Positions 16,666 through 25,678 of a stretch of 27,654 nucleotides of DNA are shown one piece after another; position 1 is the first letter of the stretch; every line of letters begins with the position of its first letter. A model generated the notes under the pieces. That model was given only the letters and a program-made list of their open reading frames with translations, was not told the origin of the DNA and did not search any database. Made by a program: the position numbers and the translations under genes. This DNA comes from Oscillospiraceae bacterium. GTDB taxonomy: Bacteria; Bacillota; Clostridia; Oscillospirales; Oscillospiraceae. The stretch spans positions 1 to 27,654 of the forward strand of contig JAHHRT010000011.1 in NCBI GenBank assembly GCA_020025615.1, written 5' to 3'.

Positions 16666-17709
16666 ATGCTGTATCAAACAAAAAACCCCCATGGCGGGGA
16701 TATTTACGACGGGGAAATTTCACTGGACTTTTCAGCCAATACCAACCCCTTCGGAACGCCGCAAGGGGTTTTGCAGGCGATTTCTGAGAGCTTAAAGGAC
16801 GTGCATCGGTATCCCGACCCCTACTGCCGGAAGCTGGTTCAGGCGATTTCTCAGTTTGAGGGGGTGCCCCAGTCCTATATCCTCTGCGGAAACGGAGCGG
16901 CGGAGCTGATTTATGCCTACTGTGATGCTCTGCGCCCGGAGACAGCGGCAGAGCTGGCCCCTACCTTTTCAGAGTACGCTTTGGGCCTTGCCCGGACGGG
17001 ATGTGTGCCGAAACGGTACATCCTTTCCAAGGAAAATGGGTTCCGGCTGGACGAGAGCTTTTTGAGCTTTTTGGAAGCAGAGCGGCCCCAGGCGGTGTTC
17101 CTCTGCAATCCCAACAACCCCACAGGCCAGATCATTGAAAGAGAGCTTCAGGGGAAGATTCTCAGCTTCACCAAGGAAAAGGGAATCCGGCTGTTTGTGG
17201 ATGAATGTTTCCTGGACCTCAGTGAAGGCGGGGAGAGCCTAAAGAATTTCCTGGGGGAGAATCCCCAATTGTTTTTGCTGAAAGCCTTTACAAAAAGCTA
17301 TGGCATGGCGGGAATCCGCCTGGGCTATGGCCTGTGTGCCGACCCGGTGCTGCTGGGAAAGATGGCCCAAGCCGTTCAGCCCTGGAATGTGTCCAGTCTG
17401 GCCCAGGCGGCAGGTGTTGCCGCGCTGGGGGAAGGTGCATTTCTGGAAAAGACCAGAACCCTGGTTTTCGCACAGCGCAGATGGCTGAAAGCACAGCTGG
17501 AAGAGATGGGCTTCTGGGTCAGTGATTCTAAAACCAATTACCTGTTGTTTGAAGGCCCCCAGGGCCTTTGCAGCGCCCTCAGAAAGCAGCACATCGCCAT
17601 TCGCAGTTGTGACAATTATCAGGGCCTGGGCAGCGGATGGTACCGCATTGCAGTGCGTCTGCCCGAGGAAAACAGGATACTTATGGACGCCATTCAGGCG
17701 AGCCTATAA
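16666..17709 (+). CDS. cobD: L-threonine-O-3-phosphate decarboxylase
   Basis: A PLP-dependent fold-type I enzyme of 347 residues that makes (R)-1-amino-2-propanol phosphate for the nucleotide loop. The PLP lysine is Lys210 in FTKSYGMAGIRLGYG, and NPNNPTG is at 148-154. The N-terminal HGGD and FSANTNPFG segments separate it from histidinol-phosphate aminotransferase, its closest relative. Position between cbiB and cobQ confirms the role. No C-terminal zinc-finger extension is present. AAGGAAG lies eight bases before the start. Confidence 0.92.
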   Translation: MLYQTKNPHGGDIYDGEISLDFSANTNPFGTPQGVLQAISESLKDVHRYPDPYCRKLVQAISQFEGVPQSYILCGNGAAELIYAYCDALRPETAAELAPTFSEYALGLARTGCVPKRYILSKENGFRLDESFLSFLEAERPQAVFLCNPNNPTGQIIERELQGKILSFTKEKGIRLFVDECFLDLSEGGESLKNFLGENPQLFLLKAFTKSYGMAGIRLGYGLCADPVLLGKMAQAVQPWNVSSLAQAAGVAALGEGAFLEKTRTLVFAQRRWLKAQLEEMGFWVSDSKTNYLLFEGPQGLCSALRKQHIAIRSCDNYQGLGSGWYRIAVRLPEENRILMDAIQASL

Positions 17710-17721
17710 AAAGGAGAAGCT

Positions 17722-19185
17722 ATGGCGAAGGTAATTATGATTCAGGGAACCATGTCCAATGCCGGCAAGAGCATCCTCTGCGCCGGACTGTGCCGGATTT
17801 TCAAGCAGGATGGCTACCGCGTGGCTCCCTTCAAAAGCCAGAATATGGCCCTCAATTCCTTTATCACCAAGGACGGCGGCGAAATGGGCCGGGCCCAGGT
17901 GGTCCAGGCCGAGGCGGCGGGAATCGAGCCGGATGTGCGGATGAACCCCATTCTGTTGAAGCCCACCACCGATGTGGGCAGTCAGGTAATTGTGGGGGGC
18001 GTGGTTCAGGGCAATATGCGGGCCATGGAATACTACCGCCGGAAGCGGGAGTACATTCCCGCCATTATGGATGCCTACAACAGCCTGGCAGCAGAAAACG
18101 ATATTATCGTCATCGAGGGTGCAGGCTCTCCTGCGGAAATCAACCTCAAGCAGGAGGATATTGTGAACATGGGCATGGCAAAGATGGTGGATGCTCCGGT
18201 GCTTCTGGTAGGCGACATCGACCGGGGCGGCGTATTTGCCCAGCTCTACGGTACGGTGGCTCTGCTGGAGGAGGACGAGAAGGCCCGGGTGAAGGGCACC
18301 ATTGTCAATAAGTTCCGGGGAGACCGGGCCATTTTGGAGCCGGGCCTTGAGACTTTGGAGAAGCTCTGCGGGGTTCCCGTAGTGGGCGTTGTTCCCTATG
18401 TTCATGTGGACATTGACGACGAAGACAGCCTCTCTGAGCGGTTCAGCCGAAACCAGGCGGCAAAGCTTCTGGACATTGCGGTGATTCGTCTGCCCAGAAT
18501 CTCCAATTTTACGGATTTCAGCCCCTTTGAGCGGTATGAGAACGTCTCCCTTCGGTATGTGGATCGGGTATCTGAGCTGCACAACCCGGACCTCATTCTT
18601 CTTCCCGGCACCAAGAGCACCATTGCGGATTTGCAGTGGCTGCGGCAGTGCGGTCTGGAAGCAGCCATTTCCAAGGCGGTTTCTGCGGGAACGCCCATCT
18701 TTGGCGTGTGCGGCGGCTATCAGATGCTGGGGCGGTCCGTCCGGGATCCCATGCAGGTGGAGGCCGCAGGGACCACGGAAATCGCGGGCATGGGCCTTCT
18801 GCCTATGGACACGGTCTTTGAGGGGGAGAAGGTACAGACCCAGACCCGTGGCGTGTTCCGGGAAATCCCCGGAATGTTGTCCTCTCTCAATGGTCTTTCC
18901 TATGAGGGCTATGAGATTCATATGGGCCGCAGCGGAGAGGGCCTGCCCCCTGTAATGGGCAGCGGAAAGGTCTATGGAAGCTACATCCACGGCATTTTCG
19001 ATGCCCCCGGTGTGGCGGATACCATTCTTAAAACCATTTGCCGGCAGAAAGGCATTGATTTTGAAGCCCTGGGCACCTTTGACATGGCGGCCTATAAGGA
19101 AATCCAGTACGACAAGCTGGCGGACGCTGTTCGTTCCGGCCTGGATATGGATTATATCTATCGAATTCTGAACCGAGAGGTTTGA
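17722..19185 (+). CDS. cobQ: Adenosylcobyric acid synthase (glutamine-hydrolysing)
   Basis: CobQ (CbiP) amidates side chains b, d, e and g of adenosylcobyrinate a,c-diamide. It has 487 residues. An N-terminal ATP-binding part has GTMSNAGKS (9-17), [10 protein letters not shown] and [12 protein letters not shown]. The C-terminal glutamine amidotransferase domain has nucleophile Cys330 (FGVCGGYQM) and His423 (YIHGIFD). The IHGIFD ending and the QNMALNS loop separate it from CbiA. AAGGAG lies six bases before the start. It is the last gene of the operon; a terminator begins three bases after the stop. Confidence 0.96.
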   Translation: MAKVIMIQGTMSNAGKSILCAGLCRIFKQDGYRVAPFKSQNMALNSFITKDGGEMGRAQVVQAEAAGIEPDVRMNPILLKPTTDVGSQVIVGGVVQGNMRAMEYYRRKREYIPAIMDAYNSLAAENDIIVIEGAGSPAEINLKQEDIVNMGMAKMVDAPVLLVGDIDRGGVFAQLYGTVALLEEDEKARVKGTIVNKFRGDRAILEPGLETLEKLCGVPVVGVVPYVHVDIDDEDSLSERFSRNQAAKLLDIAVIRLPRISNFTDFSPFERYENVSLRYVDRVSELHNPDLILLPGTKSTIADLQWLRQCGLEAAISKAVSAGTPIFGVCGGYQMLGRSVRDPMQVEAAGTTEIAGMGLLPMDTVFEGEKVQTQTRGVFREIPGMLSSLNGLSYEGYEIHMGRSGEGLPPVMGSGKVYGSYIHGIFDAPGVADTILKTICRQKGIDFEALGTFDMAAYKEIQYDKLADAVRSGLDMDYIYRILNREV

Positions 19186-19187
19186 AA

Positions 19188-19222
19188 AAATTCCCCAAAC
19201 GAAATTTTCGTTCGGGGAATTT
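19188..19222. terminator. Two-way terminator between cobQ and the ABC transporter
   Basis: AAATTCCCC and GGGGAATTT flank a near-perfect 17-bp stem (19188-19204 with 19206-19222, one mismatch). On the minus strand TTTTTT follows, giving a classical terminator for the ABC gene whose stop is three bases away. On the plus strand only TTTCC follows, so termination of cobQ transcripts may be weaker. Confidence 0.85.
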
Positions 19223-19224
19223 CC

Positions 19225-22200
19225 TTATTCGGACCGCAGAGCGATGACCGGGTCTTTCTTTGCCGCCTGCATAGCGGGGATCAAGCCGCCCAGCAGGGTG
19301 AGCAGCATACTGAGAACAATGAGAATCAGGGCACCTGCCAGAGGAAGACGGGCCACAATCTGCATATTTTTGGTGAGATGGTGGATCAGCTGGTTTCCGG
19401 GAATCAGAAGGATCAGGCTGATACCGATGCCCAGAACGCCGGAACAAAGGCCGATGATAAAGGTCTCTGCATTGAACACCTGAGAGATATTGTGCTTCGA
19501 TGCACCCATAGCACGGAGCACACCGATCTCCTTGGTTCGCTCCATCACAGAGATATAGGTGATAATGCCGATCATAATGGAGGAGACCACCAGGGAAACC
19601 GCCACAAAGGCAATCAGCACATAGCTGACGCTGTTGATGATGATTCGCACGGAGTCCATCATCTGACCGGTCATATCGGTATATTGGATGATTTGCTCCT
19701 CGTGACCGGATTCTTCCATATCCCGGTTGTAGTCGTCCAGGAAGTTGAGAAAAGCTTCCTTTCCATCGAAGTCCTTCATATAGATGGACATATAGCTGGG
19801 GCTGTCCAGGTCTGCATAGTCCAGCTTTCGGAGATTGGAGGCGAGGCTGGCCTGTGTGCGGCCTGAAATGGTTTCATACAGCCGATGAAGCTTTTCTTCA
19901 TCCATGTCAAATCGGAAAGCACCTGCCAGACGACCGCTGTCCACATAGAAGGAATCCTGAATGAACTGGGTGAAGAGCTGGTCAAAGCCGGAAAGACTGT
20001 CTACGAGAGAGTCCATAGCCGTGGCTTCCATCATCTTTCGGGCCATAATCTGACCGGCTTTCTGGGTAACCGGATCGTTCAGAAGGGTAGAAACGATACC
20101 GTCGATTTTGGCATAGGTCAGGTCCGCCGAAAAATCGTCAGGACGGATGGGCAAGTCCGGAATCTGGGGCTCGCTTTCCTCGGTGCCCTCAATGTTTTCA
20201 GAAGGCTCCTGGGGGTCGGGGGCTGTTTCAGGCTGCGTACTATCTTCGGTTGGCTGCTCCGGCTGTGGCTCCACCGCTGGCGGCTGCTGGCTGTCGGAAG
20301 TGCCATCCGGGACCGTAGCTTCCGGAATCGGCTCGATTTCCGGTTCGGCGTCCTGGGATGGCTGAATTTCCGGAGAGCCATCCGGGGCGGGGAGTGCCTG
20401 GGCGGCTTCCTCCTGGGTCTCAGAAACCGCCGTAAGGGATGCGAGCCGAGGGGCAGAGGCGTGGGAGGCAAAGGCCGGTGCAGCGGGCTGGTCAGCAATT
20501 TCCCGGGCAATAAACCCGGTGACCATGCCCACCAGCAGGGGCTTATAGACGCTGACAAAAGCTTCCTTGGGAACACCGTAGATGTTCGCCAGAGTGGTCA
20601 GCTGTCCGTTGGCATAGTCGCCGGATAAGAAATCATCCACCATAGGCTGTGCATCGGAGAGGGTAATGGTGGCGGTGCCGCCGTTGGCATCCAGATATTG
20701 GATGAGCATTTGCTGGCTCAAATCCGCCAGAGTGAGGGAGAACTCTCGCTGAGCCGGGGCAGTGTCCACATCTGTGGCCTTAGTGATCTCCTGTAGACAG
20801 GTTTCCAGAAGCTCTACAAAATCACTTTCCGACATATCCATGCCAAAGGAAGAAGAAATTGCATTTTGATCAATGGAAATCATGGAACTGAAATCCGGGA
20901 GCGTTTTCTCATCACTGCCAAAGGGAGAGCCGCTGAACACGTCCACCTCGGGATTTGCCAGCTGGTCCTTGACAATCTGAGCGTTGGCGGCAGTGCGGAT
21001 GATATGGTCGGTCAGGCTGTGGTGGTATCCAATCCCGGGGTAGAGAATACCGCTGCTGCCCTCCTTGGGGGCAATGATACCCACCACCCGCAGTTCGGTG
21101 CCCTTCTCCATGGCCTGAGCCAGGTATTCGGGATCGTCTGAGAGATCTTCCCAGATTTGAAATTCCGCATTATAGTGGTAAAGATCCGGCTGAGAGACCC
21201 AGCGGAAGCGGAGATTCATCAGATCGTCATAGGACCACTGCATGGGGACCTCGGGGGGAATTTCCTTACCCTCCTCCATGAGCCGCAGCATCTCGTCCAG
21301 GTGGGCCATGTCTTTGAGCCCCAGGGTATAGGCAATTTGATCGGGAATACGACCGCCTTGGGGAAGCACGAAGACAAGCTCGTCATACTTTTCAGGCCAG
21401 CGGCCACGGACCACATCATACTGGCTATCCAGCATTTCCCGGTCGTCCATCAGCTCCTGGAAGGCATCGGAGTCCATCATGGCAGAAATGCCGTCGTTTC
21501 CGGTGATCTTCTTAAACAGAGTGGCGGGATTGACCTGCTGGGGTTTGTCGGGGGTTCCGGCATAGATCCTGGGGCGAATCCCATAGCCGTACTGGATGTT
21601 GGCGACCATCTGAGACAGCGTCTCGCTGTTTTCATCCAGGTAGGTTTTGAAAGCGGAAAGGTCGTTGCTGCCAATATGGGCAAACATTTTTGACAGCATG
21701 GGGGATTCCACCGCAGTATCCGGCGGCTGCTCTTCTCCGCCGGTGTCGGGCATCATCATCGACATAAGCGCTGCGCTCATATCTGCGGATTCCGACTGAA
21801 TCGTCAGGGGATAGCTGGCCAGGGTGTCCCGCTGGATGCTGTCTACATAGCTCTGAAAGCCGGTAGACAGGGAGAGAATCAAAGCAATGCCGATGATGCC
21901 GATGGAGCCTGCAAAGGAGGTCAGAAGCGTTCTGGCCTTTTTGGTCCACAGATTCTGAAAGCTCAGGGTGAGGGCCGAGCGGAAGGACATGGAGGAACGA
22001 CCCATGTTTTTATGCTGGGGCGGGACGGCCTGGGTGTCATCCGGCTGGAAGGGGTCGGAGTCATCCAGGATTCTGCCGTCCTTCACCCGGACAATTCGGC
22101 TGGCATACTGGTCTGCCAGCTCGGGATTGTGGGTGACCATGACCACCAGGCGGTCCTTGGCGACCTCTTTTAACAGCTCCATGACCTGAATACTGGTCTC

Positions 22201-22722
22201 GGAGTCCAATGCGCCGGTGGGTTCGTCCGCCAGCAGGATTCGGGGATCATTGACCAGCGCGCGGGCAATGGCAACCCGCTGCATCTGACCGCCGGACATC
22301 TGGTTGGGCTTTTTGTGCAGCTGGCTGCCAAGACCAACATTTTCCAGAGCCTGAATGGCCCGCTTTTTGCGTTCCCCGGCGGGAATACCGGAGATGGTCA
22401 GTGCCAGCTCCACATTGGACAGAACGGTCTGGTGGGGGATGAGGTTATAGCTCTGGAAAATAAAGCCCACCGTATGATTGCGGTAGGAGTCCCAATCCCG
22501 GTCGGTATACTGTTTTGTGGAGATCCCGTCGATGATGAGATCACCGCTGTCGTAGTGGTCCAGGCCGCCGATGACGTTGAGCAGGGTGGACTTGCCAGAA
22601 CCGCTGGGGCCCAAAATCGCCACCAGCTCATGTTCCCGGAAGGTAAGGCTCACATCGTCCAGGGCCGTTTGAGTGAGTTCTCCTGTGACGTATTTTTTCT
22701 TGATGTTTTGGATTTGAAGCAT
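19225..22722 (-). CDS. ABC transporter, fused ATPase and FtsX/MacB-type permease with large extracellular domain
   Basis: A 1165-residue protein. The N-terminal ATPase has Walker A GPSGSGKST (38-46), Gln90, signature MSGGQ (142-146), Walker B LLADEPTG (163-170) and His198. It belongs to the MacB/LolD type. A first membrane helix (about 265-288) follows, then roughly 740 outside residues, then three C-terminal helices (about 1030-1056, 1085-1105 and 1125-1153) with the FtsX-type MERTKEIGVLRAMGAS between the first two. About 745-860 is low-complexity and rich in Pro, Glu, Gln and Ser. The family performs mechanotransmission rather than classical transport; the substrate is unknown. The start is the ATG with AGGAGAG upstream; an upstream in-frame ATG (22851) precedes that site. 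It is divergent from marR. Confidence 0.9.
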   Translation of the reverse strand: MLQIQNIKKKYVTGELTQTALDDVSLTFREHELVAILGPSGSGKSTLLNVIGGLDHYDSGDLIIDGISTKQYTDRDWDSYRNHTVGFIFQSYNLIPHQTVLSNVELALTISGIPAGERKKRAIQALENVGLGSQLHKKPNQMSGGQMQRVAIARALVNDPRILLADEPTGALDSETSIQVMELLKEVAKDRLVVMVTHNPELADQYASRIVRVKDGRILDDSDPFQPDDTQAVPPQHKNMGRSSMSFRSALTLSFQNLWTKKARTLLTSFAGSIGIIGIALILSLSTGFQSYVDSIQRDTLASYPLTIQSESADMSAALMSMMMPDTGGEEQPPDTAVESPMLSKMFAHIGSNDLSAFKTYLDENSETLSQMVANIQYGYGIRPRIYAGTPDKPQQVNPATLFKKITGNDGISAMMDSDAFQELMDDREMLDSQYDVVRGRWPEKYDELVFVLPQGGRIPDQIAYTLGLKDMAHLDEMLRLMEEGKEIPPEVPMQWSYDDLMNLRFRWVSQPDLYHYNAEFQIWEDLSDDPEYLAQAMEKGTELRVVGIIAPKEGSSGILYPGIGYHHSLTDHIIRTAANAQIVKDQLANPEVDVFSGSPFGSDEKTLPDFSSMISIDQNAISSSFGMDMSESDFVELLETCLQEITKATDVDTAPAQREFSLTLADLSQQMLIQYLDANGGTATITLSDAQPMVDDFLSGDYANGQLTTLANIYGVPKEAFVSVYKPLLVGMVTGFIAREIADQPAAPAFASHASAPRLASLTAVSETQEEAAQALPAPDGSPEIQPSQDAEPEIEPIPEATVPDGTSDSQQPPAVEPQPEQPTEDSTQPETAPDPQEPSENIEGTEESEPQIPDLPIRPDDFSADLTYAKIDGIVSTLLNDPVTQKAGQIMARKMMEATAMDSLVDSLSGFDQLFTQFIQDSFYVDSGRLAGAFRFDMDEEKLHRLYETISGRTQASLASNLRKLDYADLDSPSYMSIYMKDFDGKEAFLNFLDDYNRDMEESGHEEQIIQYTDMTGQMMDSVRIIINSVSYVLIAFVAVSLVVSSIMIGIITYISVMERTKEIGVLRAMGASKHNISQVFNAETFIIGLCSGVLGIGISLILLIPGNQLIHHLTKNMQIVARLPLAGALILIVLSMLLTLLGGLIPAMQAAKKDPVIALRSE

Positions 22723-22777
22723 GAAATCTCTCCTGAACCGAATGTTTCTCAATTTATTCCGTAAGATTCTAATTGTA

Positions 22778-22783
22778 ATTATA
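22778..22783 (-). promoter_or_regulatory. Possible -10 box for the ABC transporter gene
   Basis: TATAAT on the minus strand lies 56 bases upstream of the start codon. No good -35 is seen at normal spacing (TTAACA is 19 bases away), so this promoter is tentative and may need an activator. Confidence 0.4.
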
Positions 22784-22885
22784 TCTGGTAAAAAGGGATG
22801 TTTGTTAAGATAGGGTGAACGATTTATGCACTTTCTTGCATTTTGCAGCATCCGCTGGGTTCATGTAATATTTACAAATCAATCC

Positions 22886-22913
22886 TTGACAAAAACGGCT
22901 TCCCCGATATAAT
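22886..22913 (+). promoter_or_regulatory. Consensus promoter of the marR-MATE operon
   Basis: TTGACA (22886-22891) and TATAAT (22908-22913) match consensus exactly with a 16-base spacer. The palindrome at 22912-22941 begins inside the -10 box and covers the transcript start. Confidence 0.9.
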
Positions 22914-22950
22914 AGAACTGTTCATTTTAGAACAGTTCTATTTAGAACAG
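22912..22950. promoter_or_regulatory. Probable MarR operator: palindrome plus a third half-site
   Basis: ATAGAACTGTTC (22912-22923) and GAACAGTTCTAT (22930-22941) are perfect 12-base inverted arms around ATTTTA. A further copy of TTAGAACAG follows at 22942-22950, next to the ribosome binding site. The palindrome overlaps the -10 box, so a bound dimer would block transcription. Self-repression by the adjacent MarR protein is the simplest reading (inference). Confidence 0.85.
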
Positions 22951-22961
22951 GAGGAAGAAAT

Positions 22962-23387
22962 ATGCAAATCCCCATCGATCACTACGCTTCCGGGGAATAT
23001 CTCTATGACCAGATGGTTTCTCCGGTCTGCCAGCGGTATGAGCTTACCCATATCGAGTTTACGGTGCTGATGTTCCTGGCCAATAATCCCAAATTTGATA
23101 CCGCGGCCCAAATCGTCAAATACCGCCGCCTTACCAAATCTCATGTTTCCCTTGCAGTTCGGGCGTTGTTAGAGCGCAGGCTGCTGCTGGGAGAGGATGG
23201 AAAAGATGACCGCCGTACCATCCATCTCAGCATCACGGAGGATGCAGCACCGATTATTGAAGAGGGACGGGCTGTGCAGAGTCAGTTCTTTGCGGCACTC
23301 TTTGCGGGATTTGCGCCGGAAGAGCGGGAGCTGATGGCACAGTTTATGAATCGCATCGATCAGAATATTAAAAGTCGGATCGGATAA
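22962..23387 (+). CDS. MarR-family transcriptional regulator
   Basis: A 141-residue winged-helix regulator that should bind DNA as a dimer and release it on ligand binding. The recognition helix lies about 58-75 (TKSHVSLAVRALLERRLL) and the wing about 79-92, with the family signature DxRxxxxxLT as DDRRTIHLSIT. N- and C-terminal helices would form the dimer interface. AGGAGGAAG is five bases before the start. It is probably cotranscribed with the MATE gene 39 bases downstream, the same arrangement as mepR-mepA of Staphylococcus (known system; orthology not shown here). Confidence 0.92.
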   Translation: MQIPIDHYASGEYLYDQMVSPVCQRYELTHIEFTVLMFLANNPKFDTAAQIVKYRRLTKSHVSLAVRALLERRLLLGEDGKDDRRTIHLSITEDAAPIIEEGRAVQSQFFAALFAGFAPEERELMAQFMNRIDQNIKSRIG

Positions 23388-23426
23388 CCCCTGGTTTATT
23401 GTATTGAGAAAGAGGAGAAGTGAAAT

Positions 23427-24800
23427 ATGGAAAAAGATAGAGCCTTTTTGGGTACGGAGCCCATTGGCAAACTGCTGTTTAAGCTGGCGGTTCCCACGGT
23501 GGTGGCGCAGCTGATCAATATGCTCTATAACATTGTGGACCGGATTTACATCGGTCATATGCCCGGAGACGGTGCACCGGCCCTCACCGGCGTAGGCGTG
23601 TGTATGCCCATTATTATGATTGTCACGGCGTTTGCAGCCCTGGTGGGCTCCGGCGGTGCACCCCGTGCCTCTATTTTTATGGGCAAGAAGGATAACAAGT
23701 CCGCAGAGCGGATTCTGGGCGGCTGCTTTGCGATCCAGGTTGTACTGTCCGTCATTATCACCACCGTTCTGCTGCTGTGGAACCGGGAGCTGCTTATGGC
23801 CTTCGGCGGCAGTGAAAATACCATCGGCTATGCAACCGACTATATGAACATCTACGCCATTGGTACGATCTTTGTTCAGATGACCCTGGGCATGAATGCG
23901 TTTATTACGGCCCAGGGCTTTACCAAGATCTCCATGCTGTCGGTGATCATTGGCGCAGTTGTCAATATTGTACTGGATCCCATTCTGATTTTTGGCTTCC
24001 ACATGGGTGTAAGAGGTGCAGCCCTTGCCACCATTCTGTCCCAGGCGATTTCCTGCATCTGGGTTCTCTCCTTCCTCATGGGAAAGAAGACGGCACTGCG
24101 GCTTAAGAAGGAATACATCCGTCTGTCTCCCAAGGTGGTGCTTCCTTGCCTGGCGCTGGGTATGGCACCCTTTATCATGCAGGCCAGTGAGAGTGTGATC
24201 ACTGTGTGCTTTAACGCCTCTCTGCTGCGCTACGGCGGTGACGAAGCAGTGTTCGCCATGACCATTCTAACCAGTGTTATGATGTTTGCCATGCTGCCCC
24301 TTCAGGGAATTACCATGGGTGCGCAGCCCATTATCAGCTATAACTACGGTGCGCGGAACGCCGGGCGGGTAAAAGAAACCTTCCGACTGCTGCTGATTGT
24401 CTGCCTGACCTTCTCTATGGGCCTTTGGACGGCTGTGGAACTGGCACCTAAGTTCTTCGCCGGCATCTTTACCCCGGATCCTGAGCGGCAGGAATTTACG
24501 GCTTGGGCTCTGCGGATTTACGCAGGCGGTATGGGCATCTTTGGCATCCAGTCTGCCTGCCAGATGACCTTTACCTCTTTGGGTAAGGCAGTGAGCTCTA
24601 TTGTTGTGGCGGTGGTTCGGAAGTTTGTTTTGCTGGTTCCTATGGTTTACATCGTTCCCATGCTGGTTTCGGACAAGGTGTTCGGTGTGTATCTGGCAGA
24701 GCCGATTTCCGATGTCATTGCGGTGTCCTTCACTGCAATCCTGTTTACCTTCCAGTTCCGCAAGGCTATGCGGGACCTGGAAAAGCCTCAGGCAGCCTGA
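23427..24800 (+). CDS. MATE-family efflux transporter (MepA-like)
   Basis: A 457-residue integral membrane protein with about 12 hydrophobic segments in two similar halves, as in multidrug and toxin extrusion pumps that exchange cations for drugs. The N-terminus has the family pattern PIGKLLFKLAVPTVVAQL, with MLYNIVDRIYIGH (about 31-43). The second half has MLPLQGITMGAQPIISYNYGA. These segments resemble the MepA/NorM subgroup. AGAGGAGAAG precedes the start. Control by the adjacent MarR is likely; the substrate cannot be read from sequence. Confidence 0.92.
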   Translation: MEKDRAFLGTEPIGKLLFKLAVPTVVAQLINMLYNIVDRIYIGHMPGDGAPALTGVGVCMPIIMIVTAFAALVGSGGAPRASIFMGKKDNKSAERILGGCFAIQVVLSVIITTVLLLWNRELLMAFGGSENTIGYATDYMNIYAIGTIFVQMTLGMNAFITAQGFTKISMLSVIIGAVVNIVLDPILIFGFHMGVRGAALATILSQAISCIWVLSFLMGKKTALRLKKEYIRLSPKVVLPCLALGMAPFIMQASESVITVCFNASLLRYGGDEAVFAMTILTSVMMFAMLPLQGITMGAQPIISYNYGARNAGRVKETFRLLLIVCLTFSMGLWTAVELAPKFFAGIFTPDPERQEFTAWALRIYAGGMGIFGIQSACQMTFTSLGKAVSSIVVAVVRKFVLLVPMVYIVPMLVSDKVFGVYLAEPISDVIAVSFTAILFTFQFRKAMRDLEKPQAA

Positions 24801-24860
24801 CGTGCGACTGCCGAAAAGCGGTTACATCCCCGTAGACGGAAAGGTTTTCTCGACACGCTG

Positions 24861-24893
24861 CAGGGACTGCCGAAATTTCTTCGGCAGTCCCTG
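24861..24893. terminator. Strong hairpin after the MATE gene, possibly its terminator
   Basis: CAGGGACTGCCGAA (24861-24874) and TTCGGCAGTCCCTG (24880-24893) form a perfect 14-bp stem with loop ATTTC. No T run follows on either strand, so it is not a standard intrinsic terminator. The 5' arm core GACTGCCGAAA also occurs at 24806-24816 and could pair with the same 3' arm instead. Confidence 0.55.
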
Positions 24894-24903
24894 AAACTGT
24901 GAA

Positions 24904-24949
24904 CCCCATTGCTGCCTGGATTCCGATGGATGGAGGCAGCTTCCTGGGG
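24904..24949. repeat. Nested inverted repeat upstream of the response regulator gene
   Basis: CCCCA (24904-24908) with TGGGG (24945-24949) encloses GCTGCCT (24911-24917) with AGGCAGC (24934-24940). It would fold into a hairpin with one internal loop, ending about 50 bases before the response regulator start. No convincing promoter was found between it and the gene. Confidence 0.5.
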
Positions 24950-25003
24950 ATGTTTATATTCAGTTTAGGTTCAATGGTTAGGATGCATATGAGGTGAATG
25001 GGT

Positions 25004-25678
25004 ATGCTCAATATTATGGTTGTTGACGACGATAAAAATACACGGATGCTCCTGAAAGCTGTTCTGGAAGGGGAAAACTACACGGTTGTCACTGCGGAAA
25101 ACGGGGAAGATGCTCTGGCGGTGATGGACAATCATCATGTGGATCTGGTGGTCCTGGATGTGATGATGCCCAAAATGGACGGCTATGAGTTTACAAGCCT
25201 TCTGCGGCAGAACGACAATAATCTGCCCATCCTGATGGTGTCCGCCAAACAGCTTCCGGCGGATAAGAAGAAAGGCTTTGTGGTCGGCACGGATGACTAT
25301 ATGACAAAGCCCATCGACGAAGAAGAAATGCTTTTACGTATCAAAGCCCTGCTCCGCCGTGCCAAAATTGCCAATGAACGGCGGATCGAGGTGGGGGATG
25401 TGGTTCTCGACTACGACTCGCTGACGGTGAGCCGGAACGGGGAAGTGCAGGAGCTGCCCCAAAAGGAATTTATGCTGCTGTATAAGCTGCTGTCCTATCC
25501 GGGAAAGATCTTTACACGGATCCAGCTTATGGACGAGATCTGGGGCGCAGACTGCGAGACCGGCTGGGAGACCGTTACGGTTCACATCGGACGGCTTCGC
25601 AAACGCTTTGAGGGATGGGACGAATTTCAAATCGTCTCTGTCCGGGGACTTGGCTATAAGGCGGTGAAAAAAGAATGA
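25004..25678 (+). CDS. OmpR/PhoB-type response regulator
   Basis: A 224-residue two-component regulator. The receiver domain has Asp8 and Asp9, phospho-acceptor Asp52 (VVLDVMMPKMDG), Ser80 and Lys102 (YMTKP). A winged-helix DNA-binding domain follows (about 128-224) with PQKEFMLLYKLLSYPGKIFTR and the terminal VSVRGLGYK. Two ATGs are possible. The second (25004) stands seven bases after GAGGTG, while the first (24998) is too close to it, so 25004 is preferred; the difference is two residues. The stop overlaps the kinase start (ATGA). The target genes are unknown, and neighbouring envelope genes are candidates. Confidence 0.94.
   Translation: MLNIMVVDDDKNTRMLLKAVLEGENYTVVTAENGEDALAVMDNHHVDLVVLDVMMPKMDGYEFTSLLRQNDNNLPILMVSAKQLPADKKKGFVVGTDDYMTKPIDEEEMLLRIKALLRRAKIANERRIEVGDVVLDYDSLTVSRNGEVQELPQKEFMLLYKLLSYPGKIFTRIQLMDEIWGADCETGWETVTVHIGRLRKRFEGWDEFQIVSVRGLGYKAVKKE

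Noticed and set aside
16666..17709. cobD as histidinol-phosphate aminotransferase (hisC)
   Set aside because: The folds are alike, but the location between cbiB and cobQ and the HGGD and FSANTNPFG start indicate threonine-phosphate decarboxylase.
20147..20365. Low-complexity DNA inside the ABC transporter gene as a separate repeat or inserted gene
   Set aside because: The reading frame of the transporter continues through it; it encodes a Pro/Glu/Gln-rich linker and is not a DNA repeat array.
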